64,000 nucleotides of DNA, from assembly GCA_001054945.1 (NCBI GenBank), contig JVKJ01000001.1, forward strand, positions 124,001 through 188,000, in the 5' to 3' direction. Positions 42,739 to 51,217 of this stretch are shown here, piece by piece. The notes under the pieces were generated by a model, which saw only the letters and a program-made list of their open reading frames with translations, ran no database searches and was not told the DNA's origin. The stretch is from Corynebacterium falsenii. Lineage in GTDB: Bacteria > Actinomycetota > Actinomycetes > Mycobacteriales > Mycobacteriaceae. The position numbers and the translations under genes are program-made. Within the stretch, counting starts at the first letter, position 1, and each line of letters opens with the position of its first letter.

Positions 42739-43578
42739 ATGAATTCGACTTCACACTCTTCGGGCGCAAAGGACGAGATCCTGGCTCGAATTCGCAGCTC
42801 GCTGGGGCGCACGGAAGAAAAACCGCGCTCCGCCGACGCCGTCGCGCAAGACTACCGCCAGGTTCCTCGCCATTACCGTCGCACTGCAGGCCGACCCGAC
42901 GGCGGTGCCCAGAGCGAGCCCGGTGAGGGGGTAGGTCCCCACGGTGGGAGTGGGCACGAGGATACCGCCGGGGTCGTGGACGTTTTTGTTGACCGCCTTC
43001 TCGATTATGACGCCACCGTGAAGCGCGTACCTTCCTCGGAGGTTCCAGGTGCCATTGCGGAGTTCCTCGCTGCAGGGGGTGGATGCTCAGGAGTTGAACG
43101 CGATGGTGAACCTTCAGGCGCTGATTCATCCCGCGGGGCTGATTCATCCCGCGGGGCGGGGAATCAGACAATCGTGGTGCCGGAAGAACTCCCAGAGGCA
43201 TGGTTGTCCGACGTGCAATCGAGCATTGTGCGGGACAGTACCGAGAATCCGGTGACCGTGGATGAACTGACCACAGTTGACGCAGTTGTCACCGGCTCAG
43301 AAGTTGCCGTTGCAGATACCGGAACGATTGTGTTGGCTGGTGCAGCCTCTGGCCGTCGAGCAATCACCCTTGTTCCAGATCACCATGTGGTCGTCGTGCG
43401 AGTAGAAGACGTCGTGTCTCTCGTGCCCGAGGCAATCCAGCGCCTCGTGGATAGGGGCCTGGCCTCCACTCCCGTCACGATGGTTTCCGGACCGAGTGCG
43501 ACGGTGGACATTGAATTGATTCGTGTGCAGGGCGTCCATGGCCCCCGCACGCTGGACGTGGTGTTGGTTTCTGAATAA
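42739..43578 (+). CDS. lutC: Lactate utilisation protein LutC
   Basis: 279 aa from ATG 42739, one base after lutB's stop. LUD domain with VAVADTGTIVLAGAASGRRAITLVPDHHVVVV and a C-terminal GPSATVDIELIRVQGVHGP. In the middle, an 18-base tandem duplication gives GADSSRGADSSRG within a low-complexity insert (about residues 138-152), probably a surface loop. Third gene of the lut operon; no clear terminator before rpiB. Confidence 0.9.
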   Translation: MNSTSHSSGAKDEILARIRSSLGRTEEKPRSADAVAQDYRQVPRHYRRTAGRPDGGAQSEPGEGVGPHGGSGHEDTAGVVDVFVDRLLDYDATVKRVPSSEVPGAIAEFLAAGGGCSGVERDGEPSGADSSRGADSSRGAGNQTIVVPEELPEAWLSDVQSSIVRDSTENPVTVDELTTVDAVVTGSEVAVADTGTIVLAGAASGRRAITLVPDHHVVVVRVEDVVSLVPEAIQRLVDRGLASTPVTMVSGPSATVDIELIRVQGVHGPRTLDVVLVSE

Positions 43579-43640
43579 AACCGGAGCGTCACTCTGCATA
43601 CATCGGACTGCAGACCAGCATGTGCGAGCCACGCGTGCGA

Positions 43641-43646
43641 TACACT
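43641..43646 (+). promoter_or_regulatory. -10 box of a leaderless rpiB transcript
   Basis: TACACT ends 7 bases before ATG 43654, and there is no ribosome-binding site. This fits transcription starting at the start codon. Confidence 0.55.
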
Positions 43647-43653
43647 GACCGAC

Positions 43654-44127
43654 ATGCGTATTTACCTTGGCGCGGACCACGCCGGATTCGACATGAAGAA
43701 CGTCATCGCAGATCACCTCAAGAGCAAGGGTGTGGAGGTTGTCGATTGCGGCGCCCACGCTTTCGACCCTGAGGATGACTATCCAGCGTTCTGCATTGAG
43801 GCAGCTCGTCGAACTGTGGAAGACGAGGGATCCCTTGGGATCGTGCTGGGGGGATCCGGCAACGGTGAGCAGATTGCGGCCAACAAAGTGCCGGGTGCAC
43901 GGTGCGCCCTCGCATGGTCCGTGGAGACTGCCAAGTTGGCCAGGGAGCACAACAACGCTCAGTTAATTGGTATTGGTGGGCGCATGCACTCCGAGGAGGA
44001 AGCGCTGGCCATCGTGGATGCATTTATCGAGCAGAAGTGGAGCGAAGCGGAGCGTCACCAGCGCCGCATCGACATCTTGGCCGAGTACGAACGTACTCAT
44101 GAGGCACCTGCGCTGCCAGGAAAGTAG
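43654..44127 (+). CDS. rpiB: Ribose-5-phosphate isomerase B
   Basis: 157 aa. RpiB fold with YLGADHAGFDMK at the N-terminus and VLGGSGNGEQIAANKVPGARCAL. The catalytic Cys of E. coli RpiB is replaced by the Ser/Glu arrangement (S68, E72) described for M. tuberculosis RpiB. It converts ribose-5-P and ribulose-5-P in the pentose phosphate pathway. Convergent with the HTH gene that ends 2 bases away. Confidence 0.94.
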   Translation: MRIYLGADHAGFDMKNVIADHLKSKGVEVVDCGAHAFDPEDDYPAFCIEAARRTVEDEGSLGIVLGGSGNGEQIAANKVPGARCALAWSVETAKLAREHNNAQLIGIGGRMHSEEEALAIVDAFIEQKWSEAERHQRRIDILAEYERTHEAPALPGK

Positions 44128-44129
44128 AA

Positions 44130-44330
44130 CTACTTCCGATCTTTCTGCCACTGCTTGACTTCTTCGGCATCCCACAGTGTCAGGCCGTGGTGCTTGGCGA
44201 CAGGCTTGGGGGCGCGGCCTCGCCCGGCGTAGCTCGTGAATGTTCCGCGGGCAGTGTGAGAGAAGTCAGCGCATTCCGAAGCTGTCCAGAGCTCGTTGCC
44301 TGACTCACGATCAATGATCATGGGCTTCAT
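44130..44330 (-). CDS. Small helix-turn-helix protein, homologue of a prophage gene
   Basis: 66 aa from ATG 44330 (GTG 44339 possible). LWTASECADFSHTARGTFTSY ... RGRAPKP ... LTLWDAEEVKQWQKDRK can be aligned along its length with the prophage protein at 5865-6077: WTA..CA, T.T.Y, RG.AP, L.LW.A.EV..W. It lies convergent to rpiB. A small DNA-binding protein of excisionase/MerR-like fold; target unknown. Confidence 0.72.
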   Translation of the reverse strand: MKPMIIDRESGNELWTASECADFSHTARGTFTSYAGRGRAPKPVAKHHGLTLWDAEEVKQWQKDRK

Positions 44331-44486
44331 GGCGCCCACTCTACGGAAAACGCGGGGAAGAGCGGCGGGCTACGCGATGCGCGCTGCAGTCAAGCGCAGG
44401 GTCTGAGCCATTTCTTAGGTTAGGGGTACTGTGGCGGAGGTCCGTTTCTCATAATCCAATGACCTGAGAGAAAGTGACCACGAATC

Positions 44487-46250
44487 ATGGCTAAGAAATT
44501 CGCTCATCAAATCGTAGAGGCTCTCGAAAATCAAGGTGTAACCCGCATGTTTGGCATCGTGGGAGACAGCCTCAATCCGATCGTCGATGCGGTCAAGAGC
44601 AGCTCGATCGAATGGGTTCACGTTCGAAATGAAGAGGCGGCAGCCTTCGCCGCTGGCGCGCACTCGCTAGTGACGGGCGAGCTGGCGGTTTGCGCTGGAT
44701 CGTGTGGCCCTGGTAACACCCACCTGATTCAAGGGCTTTACGATTCTCATCGCAACGGCGCCAGCGTCCTTGCGATCGCAAGCCACATCCCTAGCCACTT
44801 CATTGGGTCTCACTATTTCCAGGAGACTCACCCCACCGACCTCTTCCAGGAGTGCTCCGACTACTGCGAGATGGTCAATTCCGCCCGGCAGGGCGCGACT
44901 ATTCTCCACCACGCTATCCAGTCCGCAGTGGCCAACCACAGCGTCTCCGTGCTCGTCGTGCCTGGCGATATCCCGGGGGATGAGGCTGTGGAAACCCCGG
45001 CGTTGGCGTCCAAAATTGCCTCCGGGAACCCCAGCGTGCACCCTGATCCGGAAAGCTTGGACCGGTTGGCGGACGCGATTAACGACGCAGACAAGGTGAC
45101 GATCTTCGGCGGCGCGGGCTGCAAGAACGCGCGCGACGAGGTCTTCGCCCTAGCGGAGAAGATTAAGGCCCCGGTGGGGCATGCATACGGTGGCAAGGAA
45201 TACCTGCAATACGACAACCCCTACGACGTGGGTATGTCGGGGCTACTGGGCTACGGCGCCTGCAACGAGGCGTGGGATGAAGCAGACCTGCTGGTGATGC
45301 TCGGTACAGATTTCCCGTTTTCGGAATTCCTCCCGAGGGATACGAAGACGGCCCAGGTGGATATCAAGGGTCAGAACATTGGTCGGCGCACCGCGGTGGA
45401 GATCCCCGTGATCGGTGACGTGAAGAGCACCATTGAATTGCTGCTGCCCAAGCTCAAGGAAAAGAAGAACCGCAAGTTCCTCGATGAGATGCTGAAGCGC
45501 CAGGAAAAGTCGCTTCGCCACGTGGTGGAGGCTTACACGGGCGACCACCATCAGCACACCCCGATTCACCCCGAGTACCTCACCGACATTCTGGATTCCG
45601 TGGCGGACGAGGACGCGATCTTCACCGCCGACACGGGTATGTGCAACGTGTGGCACGCGCGGTATGTCAACCCGACGGGTAAGCGTCAGCTGATTGGTTC
45701 GTTGCGGCATGGCACGATGGCGAACTCCCTGCCGCATGCGATCGGTGCGAAGTTTGCAGCTCCCGACCGCCAAGTTGTCGCGATGTGCGGTGACGGTGGG
45801 CTCGGGATGCTCATGGGTGAGCTGCTGACGCTGAAGCTGCACGACCTGCCGGTCAAGGCGATCGTGTACAACAACTCCACGCTGGGCATGGTCAAGCTGG
45901 AGATGTTGGTGGCGGGACAGCCCGACTTCGGGACCGATCACACCGAGGTGAATTATGCTGCGATCGCCGAGGGCGTGGGGCTGAAGGCCTTCCGAGTGGA
46001 GAAGCCGGAAGACATCGAGCCCACGCTACGGGAAGCCTTGGCCTATGACGGGCCATGTGTGGTGGACGTGGTCACCGATCCGAACGCGCTGTCTATCCCG
46101 CCGGAGATCTCGCTGGAGCAGGTCGCTGGATTTACTCGTGCGGCCACCCGGACCGTCCTGGAAGGCGGTGTGGGCAAGATGCTGGGCATGGCGAAGTCCA
46201 ACCTGAAGAACGTCCCGCAGCCTTCCGCATTCAAGCTATTTGGCAAATAA
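44487..46250 (+). CDS. poxB: Pyruvate:quinone oxidoreductase (pyruvate oxidase)
   Basis: 587 aa from ATG 44487, with GAGAAAG upstream. ThDP-enzyme organisation: N-terminal PYR domain with the catalytic Glu in HVRNEEAAAFAAG, central FAD domain (VTIFGGAGCKNA), and C-terminal PP domain with GDGGLGMLMGEL ... IVYNN binding ThDP-Mg. The C-terminal ~30 residues (GGVGKMLGMAKSNLKNVPQP) match the membrane-association tail of PoxB. It oxidises pyruvate to acetate and CO2, passing electrons to quinone. Confidence 0.94.
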   Translation: MAKKFAHQIVEALENQGVTRMFGIVGDSLNPIVDAVKSSSIEWVHVRNEEAAAFAAGAHSLVTGELAVCAGSCGPGNTHLIQGLYDSHRNGASVLAIASHIPSHFIGSHYFQETHPTDLFQECSDYCEMVNSARQGATILHHAIQSAVANHSVSVLVVPGDIPGDEAVETPALASKIASGNPSVHPDPESLDRLADAINDADKVTIFGGAGCKNARDEVFALAEKIKAPVGHAYGGKEYLQYDNPYDVGMSGLLGYGACNEAWDEADLLVMLGTDFPFSEFLPRDTKTAQVDIKGQNIGRRTAVEIPVIGDVKSTIELLLPKLKEKKNRKFLDEMLKRQEKSLRHVVEAYTGDHHQHTPIHPEYLTDILDSVADEDAIFTADTGMCNVWHARYVNPTGKRQLIGSLRHGTMANSLPHAIGAKFAAPDRQVVAMCGDGGLGMLMGELLTLKLHDLPVKAIVYNNSTLGMVKLEMLVAGQPDFGTDHTEVNYAAIAEGVGLKAFRVEKPEDIEPTLREALAYDGPCVVDVVTDPNALSIPPEISLEQVAGFTRAATRTVLEGGVGKMLGMAKSNLKNVPQPSAFKLFGK

Positions 46251-46372
46251 AGGCGCTCCCAGCGGGCGGTTTGCAATGCCCGGCGAGGCATCGTGTATGC
46301 TGACTCTCCGAAGCCGATGCTGATTCAGCGTTCGGTCTCTTCGGAGACGTTGGAGCAGGCATGGCTGACCGT

Positions 46373-46447
46373 GGGAATGTCGTATAGTGGCTAATACCTC
46401 AGCCTTCCAAGCTGAAGACGCGGGTTCGATTCCCGTCATTCCCTCCA
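46373..46447 (+). tRNA. tRNA-Gly (anticodon UCC)
   Basis: Acceptor GGGAATG/CATTCCC, anticodon stem TCAGC/GCTGA with loop CTTCCAA (anticodon TCC), T-arm GCGGGTTCGATTCCCGT, discriminator T and encoded CCA (46445-46447). TATGCT (46296-46301) is a possible -10. Confidence 0.96.
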
Positions 46448-46459
46448 CATAAGAACGAA

Positions 46460-46487
46460 GGGCAAGCCTGAGTGGCTTGCCCTTTTT
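46460..46487 (+). terminator. Rho-independent terminator after tRNA-Gly
   Basis: GGGCAAGCC / GGCTTGCCC with a 5-base loop, followed by TTTTT. Confidence 0.93.
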
Positions 46488-46515
46488 CTTATGTCTGCCT
46501 GTGGGTGGTGAGCCG

Positions 46516-47351
46516 CTATAGCGAGCCCAGGCTGCCACCCATACGCGACGGTGCGGGAGCAGGAGGCACCTCGGGTAGCGGCGGGTTCTGCTCCTCAGGG
46601 GGAAGAGTTGGATCGTCGACCGCGGGCTTCTCATCCGGCTTGGTCTCAGCGGAGCCACCTGGCTGGGTCGCTTCTTCAGGATCACTGAGTGCTCTGACCA
46701 AGCGATCGGCGGTGGCCTGGGCAGTTTGGCGGGTACGCAAAGTGGCGGACAGTTCCAACTGCATAGCGGGGTGGCCCAGCAGGTGCATGTAGTTCGTATC
46801 GGTGTATGCCGCGCTACCGGAGAATTGCTGATTCACCTCCATGTTCGGGAACTCCTTGAACAGCCCCGTAATATAGCGATTCTCAGTTGGGTACGCCTTG
46901 GAACCGGTGCCCAACTGCGCCTCGGTGGGGGTCGCTTTCATGCCATGAAGGCTGATTCCCGTGACCTCCTTAGGGAGACCGTCGAGGATCCGCTTGAATT
47001 CATCGTTGCGGGTGCCCCAGTTTTCGCTCCAGTCGGTAATCGGGCCGGTGGGCGCCAGGAAGCTGGCCCCAAGACGATTTGCGACTTCTTCGCCGATGCC
47101 GCCGGTATAAATGTCCGCGACCTTCGGGGCGCCGCCCCGCCAGTGCTTCACGGCGTGGGGAGCAATGATGATCAAGTTGGACGTAGCCGTGCGATCAATG
47201 AACTTCACGGAATCGGCGGGCCCTGCGCCGTATGTCTTGTTTGCGGCGTATGTGGAATTGAGTTCCACCGCATCCGCGCTTGCTATCGGAGCTGCGATGG
47301 CCGACCAAGCCACGCTGGCTGCAATGCAGCTCCTATGAGCTTCTTCTGCAT
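46516..47351 (-). CDS. Secreted protein with an apparent frameshift in the signal peptide
   Basis: About 280 aa, minus strand. The best start is ATG 47351, 7 bases after AAGAAGGG; it reads MQKKLIGAAL, an ideal signal n-region, but then leaves the main frame. The main frame (first ATG 47358, touching the ribosome-binding site) supplies AASVAWSAIAAPIASADA, the h- and c-regions. One missing base near 47322 would join them into a perfect Sec signal. The mature part has LIIIAPHAVKHWRGG, DIYTGGIGEEVANRLGA, ISLHGMKAT and MQLELSATLR, recalling N-formylglutamate amidohydrolase-like or poly-γ-glutamate hydrolase-like zinc enzymes (weak). Pro-rich C-terminus. Confidence 0.65.
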
Positions 47352-47405
47352 AGTCCATCCCTTCTTGTGATGTGGGTGAGTTCTGGTCTATTACGTGACG
47401 TTTAA

Positions 47406-47411
47406 ACTATA
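47406..47411 (-). promoter_or_regulatory. -10 box upstream of the secreted-protein gene
   Basis: TATAGT on the minus strand (47411-47406), about 50 bases before the ATG at 47351. No convincing -35 is seen. Confidence 0.4.
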
Positions 47412-47495
47412 TTTGCTTTCTCTTTGGAACGTGAGGTGGCGATGTGTTCGGTATCCTGATGGAATCAACACCCTGGCCGCCTGTGAACGGGCAAT

Positions 47496-47525
47496 TTGTT
47501 GAATGTGGTGCTGACACCCTATAGT
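47496..47525 (+). promoter_or_regulatory. Promoter of tRNA-Pro
   Basis: TTGTTG (47496-47501), 18-base spacer, TATAGT (47520-47525). Transcription would start about 40 bases before the tRNA. Confidence 0.6.
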
Positions 47526-47570
47526 TAGTTCCGCACTTGCAGGCTCGGATGAGTCCTGTCACGTGAGGCC

Positions 47571-47647
47571 CGGGATATGGCGCAGTTTGGTAGCGCACTC
47601 GCTTTGGGAGCGAGGGGTCGTGGGTTCAAATCCCGCTATCCCGACCA
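47571..47647 (+). tRNA. tRNA-Pro (anticodon UGG)
   Basis: 77 bases: acceptor CGGGATA/TATCCCG, anticodon stem CTCGC/GCGAG with loop TTTGGGA (anticodon TGG), T-arm GTGGGTTCAAATCCCGC, discriminator A and encoded CCA. Confidence 0.96.
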
Positions 47648-47650
47648 TCA

Positions 47651-47683
47651 AGGCCCGAATCGCGCTGGCGATTCGGGCCTTTC
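47651..47683 (+). terminator. Terminator after tRNA-Pro
   Basis: AGGCCCGAATCGC / GCGATTCGGGCCT, a 13-bp stem with a 4-base loop, followed by a short T-run. Confidence 0.85.
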
Positions 47684-47767
47684 GTTATGCCGCAAGGAGA
47701 CATGGCGAAGCGAGCGCAGTGTGGCGACAAGGTCGGTCGCCAGGTTCTTTCGCATGCACCGCACCTC

Positions 47768-47803
47768 GACGCCACCGAGGGGAGGGGTCAGCCAGTGGCG
47801 TCC
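47768..47803. repeat. Inverted copy pair of the GACGCCAC / GTGGCGTC motif
   Basis: GACGCCAC (47768-47775) and GTGGCGTC (47795-47802) form an 8-bp stem around a purine-rich loop, in the tRNA-Pro to tig gap. The same stem sequence forms the terminator at 49617-49658. Confidence 0.7.
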
Positions 47804-47879
47804 AGAAAAGAAACCGGGGGCACCGTACACCCAGCTGAGGGGAACCGATAAACTTGGCGACTGTCCACCGTTGACGCGT

Positions 47880-47900
47880 GCCCGCGCACCGAGCGCGGGC
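47880..47900 (+). promoter_or_regulatory. Hairpin in the tig leader
   Basis: GCCCGCGC (47880-47887) pairs with GCGCGGGC (47893-47900) around ACCGA, about 50 bases before the tig start. TAAACT (47849-47854) just upstream is a candidate -10, so the hairpin would lie in the 5' leader. Confidence 0.45.
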
Positions 47901-47947
47901 ATAAAGAATGCGCGCGTCACCCAATGAATTTACAGGAGAGTGCACCC

Positions 47948-49543
47948 GTGAAGAGCTCTGTGGAGAATCTGAGCGCCACCCGCACCAAGATCACCGTCGA
48001 GGTACCCTTCGAGGAGCTCAAGCCGGAGTTCGACAAGGCGTTCGCCTCCCTGGCCCAGCAGGTCAACATGCCGGGATTCCGCAAGGGCAAGGTTCCGCCC
48101 AAGATTTTGGAAGCCCGTCTGGGACGAGGCGTGATCTTGGATCAGGTCATCAACGAGATGCTGCCGTCCCGCTACAGCCAGGCTGTCGATGAACACGACG
48201 TAAAGGCACTCGGCCAGCCCGATATCGATATCGCCGAGCTCGAAGACGGCAAGCACGTCACGTTCACCGCCGAGGTCGACGTCCGTCCGGAGATCGACGT
48301 TCCGAATTTCGCGGACATCGCCGTCGAAGTCGATCCAGTCGAGGCCGATGACGAGGCTGTCTCCAAGGAGTTGGAGAACCTGCAGGCCCGCTTCGGCACC
48401 CTGAAGCCCGTTGAGCGCAAGGTCAAGAAGGGCGACTTCGTCTCCATCGACTTGTCAGCCACCGTCGACGGCGAAGCTGTCGAGGAGGCGACGACCGAGG
48501 GGCTGTCCCACGAGGTCGGCAATGACTCCCTGATTGAGGGGCTGGACGATGCCCTGATCGGCATGAAGGAAGGCGAGGACAAGTCCTTCACCTCCAAGCT
48601 CGCTGCGGGTGAGCACAAGGGCGAAGAGGCCGAGGTCACCGTGAAGGTCCAGTCCGTCAAGGAGCGTGAGCTGCCCGATCTGAACGACGACTTCGCTCAG
48701 CTGGCATCCGAGTTCGACACGATCGACGAACTGCGCAACTCCCTGAAGGAACAGGTCGAGGAGCAGCTGAAGAACGGTCAGGCTGGCCAGATCCGGGACA
48801 AGGTCCTGGCTGCCGCGCTGGAGAAGACCGAGGTTCCGCTGCCTGAGGCCATCGTCAAGGAGCAGGTCCAGGGCCAGATCCAGCAGCTGATCCAGCAGTT
48901 TGGCGGCGACGAAAAGGTCTTTGAGTCCATGCTCGCTGCGCAGGACCTCACTCGCGAGAAGTTCGAGGAGGATGCCCGCGAGTCCGCTGAGGATTCCGTG
49001 CGCACCCAGCTGTTCCTGGATGCTCTGGCTGACATTGAGCAGCCCAACGTCTCCCAGGATGAGCTGATGGACCACATCGCCTTCACTGCCCAGCAGTACG
49101 GGATGGACCCGAACCAGTTCATCATGCAGCTGCAGCAGGCCGGTCAGCTCGGCTCCCTGTTCGCTGATGTTCGCCGGGGTAAGGCGTTGGCGATGAACAT
49201 TGCCAAGACCTCCGTAAAGGACTCTAAGGGCAATGAGGTTGACCCGAAGCAGTTCTTCGGCGTGGACGAGGCCGACAATGCCGGCAGCGAGGATGAGAAC
49301 AGCGCTGAAGGCGAGGACAAGGGTGACGCGAAGGCCGCCGACAAGTCCACGGCCGGCAAGTCCACTGCCAAGAAGTCCTCTACGAAGAAGACGACAGCTA
49401 AGAAGTCGACGGCCAAGAAGTCCACCGCGAAGAAGGATTCGGAGAAGGCCGACGGCAAGAAGGCTGAGGAGAAGAAGTCCCCAGCCAAGAAGTCCACAAA
49501 GAAGAAGTCCGAGAAGGACTCCAAGGACGAATCCGACAAGTAG
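47948..49543 (+). CDS. tig: Trigger factor with a lysine-rich C-terminal tail
   Basis: 531 aa from GTG 47948, behind CAGGAG; the in-frame ATG 47924 lies before that site. Ribosome-binding N-domain with the signature [11 protein letters not shown] (usually GFRxGKxP), PPIase domain (about 150-240; [17 protein letters not shown]), and helical C-domain. Trigger factors usually have 430-450 residues; here about 80 more follow, first acidic ([20 protein letters not shown]), then repeated TAKKS/STAKK units. It folds nascent chains at the exit tunnel and acts as peptidyl-prolyl isomerase. Confidence 0.95.
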   Translation: MKSSVENLSATRTKITVEVPFEELKPEFDKAFASLAQQVNMPGFRKGKVPPKILEARLGRGVILDQVINEMLPSRYSQAVDEHDVKALGQPDIDIAELEDGKHVTFTAEVDVRPEIDVPNFADIAVEVDPVEADDEAVSKELENLQARFGTLKPVERKVKKGDFVSIDLSATVDGEAVEEATTEGLSHEVGNDSLIEGLDDALIGMKEGEDKSFTSKLAAGEHKGEEAEVTVKVQSVKERELPDLNDDFAQLASEFDTIDELRNSLKEQVEEQLKNGQAGQIRDKVLAAALEKTEVPLPEAIVKEQVQGQIQQLIQQFGGDEKVFESMLAAQDLTREKFEEDARESAEDSVRTQLFLDALADIEQPNVSQDELMDHIAFTAQQYGMDPNQFIMQLQQAGQLGSLFADVRRGKALAMNIAKTSVKDSKGNEVDPKQFFGVDEADNAGSEDENSAEGEDKGDAKAADKSTAGKSTAKKSSTKKTTAKKSTAKKSTAKKDSEKADGKKAEEKKSPAKKSTKKKSEKDSKDESDK

Positions 49544-49616
49544 TCCGAGATCTCTTCGCGTCAACGCCCGCACGCACTGGACGTGTGCCGTGGGCGCTGC
49601 GTGGGAGGGGTCAGTT

Positions 49617-49658
49617 GGGGACGCCACTGCACATCGTGAGGCAGTGGCGTCCCCTTTT
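49617..49658 (+). terminator. Terminator after tig
   Basis: GGGGACGCCACTGC (49617-49630) pairs perfectly with GCAGTGGCGTCCCC (49641-49654), followed by TTTT. Its stem is the motif that recurs elsewhere in the chromosomal part. Confidence 0.9.
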
Positions 49659-49693
49659 GGGATTATTGCCCACCCCACCGATTGGATATCGTG

Positions 49694-49707
49694 CGCTGAC
49701 AGCGAAC
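49694..49707 (+). promoter_or_regulatory. ClgR-type operator upstream of clpP1
   Basis: CGCTGACAGCGAAC fits the core CGCYNANRGCGWWS of the corynebacterial ClgR box, about 80 bases before the clpP1 start. The four bases before it (CGTG) do not match the WNNW prefix. In C. glutamicum ClgR activates clpP1P2 and clpC. Confidence 0.7.
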
Positions 49708-49786
49708 ATGGCCCGGTGGCGTCCCACTCTGCAGAGGGCAGGTACTACGCTGGGGACAACAAATTGACGACCGACCGAGGAGCGAC

Positions 49787-50383
49787 ATGAGCACTCTTTC
49801 GAGCACTCACATGTCCGGCGAATCCGCTGGGCTGAACCTGAACGACTCCGTTTTCGAGCGTCTGCTGAAGGAGCGCATTATTTTCCTCGGCAGCCAGGTC
49901 GATGACGAGATCGCTAACAAGCTGTGCGCTCAGATCCTGCTGCTGTCCGCAGAGGATCCCACGCAGGACATTTCCCTGTACATCAACTCGCCTGGCGGGT
50001 CAGTGACTGCTGGCATGGCGATTTTCGACACCATGCAGTACGCGCCATGTGACATTGCCACCTATGGAATGGGCCTGGCCGCATCCATGGGCCAGTTCCT
50101 GCTTTCCGCCGGCACGAAGGGCAAGCGTTACGCGCTGCCACACGCCCGGATCATGATGCACCAGCCAAGTGCCGGTGTGGGTGGCACCGCCGCAGATATC
50201 GCCATTCAAGCCGAGCAGTTCAACCTGACGAAGCGGGAGATGGCTCAGCTGATTTCGGAGTTTACGGGCCAGTCCATTGAGCAGATCACCAAGGACTCCG
50301 ACCGCGATCGGTGGTTCACGGCGCAGCAGGCGCTGGAATACGGATTTGTTGATCACGTCATCACCTCTGCGAAGGAGAAATAA
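49787..50383 (+). CDS. clpP1: ATP-dependent Clp protease proteolytic subunit 1
   Basis: 198 aa from ATG 49787, after CGAGGAGCG. Catalytic Ser100 in GLAASMGQF, His125 in [10 protein letters not shown], Asp near 172-174. N-terminal ~15 residues are a propeptide-like Ser/Thr/Gly stretch. Forms mixed tetradecamers with ClpP2 in actinobacteria. Two bases separate it from clpP2. Confidence 0.95.
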   Translation: MSTLSSTHMSGESAGLNLNDSVFERLLKERIIFLGSQVDDEIANKLCAQILLLSAEDPTQDISLYINSPGGSVTAGMAIFDTMQYAPCDIATYGMGLAASMGQFLLSAGTKGKRYALPHARIMMHQPSAGVGGTAADIAIQAEQFNLTKREMAQLISEFTGQSIEQITKDSDRDRWFTAQQALEYGFVDHVITSAKEK

Positions 50384-50385
50384 GC

Positions 50386-51006
50386 ATGCAGATGCCAGAA
50401 ATGCGCTACATCCTGCCATCGTTCGTGGAGCACTCCAGCTTTGGCGCGAAGGAATCGAACCCTTATAACAAGCTCTTCGAAGAGCGCATCATCTTCCTGG
50501 GAACTCAGGTGGACGATGCCTCTGCCAACGACATCATGGCTCAGCTCCTCGTTCTCGAGGGGCTGGATCCGGACCGCGACATCACGATGTACATCAATTC
50601 CCCCGGCGGGTCCTTCACCTCCCTGATGGCGATCTACGACACGATGCAGTACGTCCGACCGGACGTACAGACCGTTTGCCTTGGACAAGCTGCTTCTGCC
50701 GCAGCCATCCTCCTTGCCGCAGGCACCCCCGGCAAGCGCGCTGCACTGCCTAATGCCCGCGTGCTGATGCACCAGCCCGCCACCGGTGGTGTGCAGGGGC
50801 AGGTGTCGGATCTCGAGATCCAGGCCAAGGAAATCGAGCGCATGCGCACGCTCATGGAGACCACCCTGGCGCGCCACACCGGTAAGAGCGCCGAGCAGAT
50901 TCGCATCGATACCGACCGCGATAAGATCCTCACCGCCGAGGAAGCGGTTGAATACGGAGTGATCGATCAGGTCTTCGAATATCGCAAGCTCTCTGCTCAG
51001 AAGTAA
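50386..51006 (+). CDS. clpP2: ATP-dependent Clp protease proteolytic subunit 2
   Basis: 206 aa. Ser104 in GQAASAAAI and His129 in [11 protein letters not shown]; the acidic residue is in DTDRDK. N-terminal 15 residues are the short propeptide typical of ClpP2. Its ring docks ClpX or ClpC. Second gene of the ClgR-controlled operon. Confidence 0.95.
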   Translation: MQMPEMRYILPSFVEHSSFGAKESNPYNKLFEERIIFLGTQVDDASANDIMAQLLVLEGLDPDRDITMYINSPGGSFTSLMAIYDTMQYVRPDVQTVCLGQAASAAAILLAAGTPGKRAALPNARVLMHQPATGGVQGQVSDLEIQAKEIERMRTLMETTLARHTGKSAEQIRIDTDRDKILTAEEAVEYGVIDQVFEYRKLSAQK

Positions 51007-51072
51007 CAACCGCACTTTGTGCCGGGCGACCTGAGGTTTCACCTCCGCAGTTCGCTCGAAACCATGGCGACA

Positions 51073-51099
51073 CGGCCGAGCCTCCTTGAGGCTCGGCCG
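51073..51099 (+). terminator. Hairpin terminator after clpP2
   Basis: CGGCCGAGCCTC / GAGGCTCGGCCG, a 12-bp stem with a CTT loop, followed by a short T pair. Confidence 0.75.
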
Positions 51100-51217
51100 T
51101 TGGTGCTCCGAGTATCCTTGGGGCATCGATCTGACGGTGCGCTGCGAAGTTATGCGCGCCCCCTAGAGGCGACTACGGTCATCTCTACCTCTCAAGCCAA
51201 CCTAGTCAGAAAGCTAC

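Noticed and set aside
44340..44486. Regulatory element upstream of poxB
   Set aside because: Several TA-rich hexamers are present but no convincing -35/-10 pair or operator.
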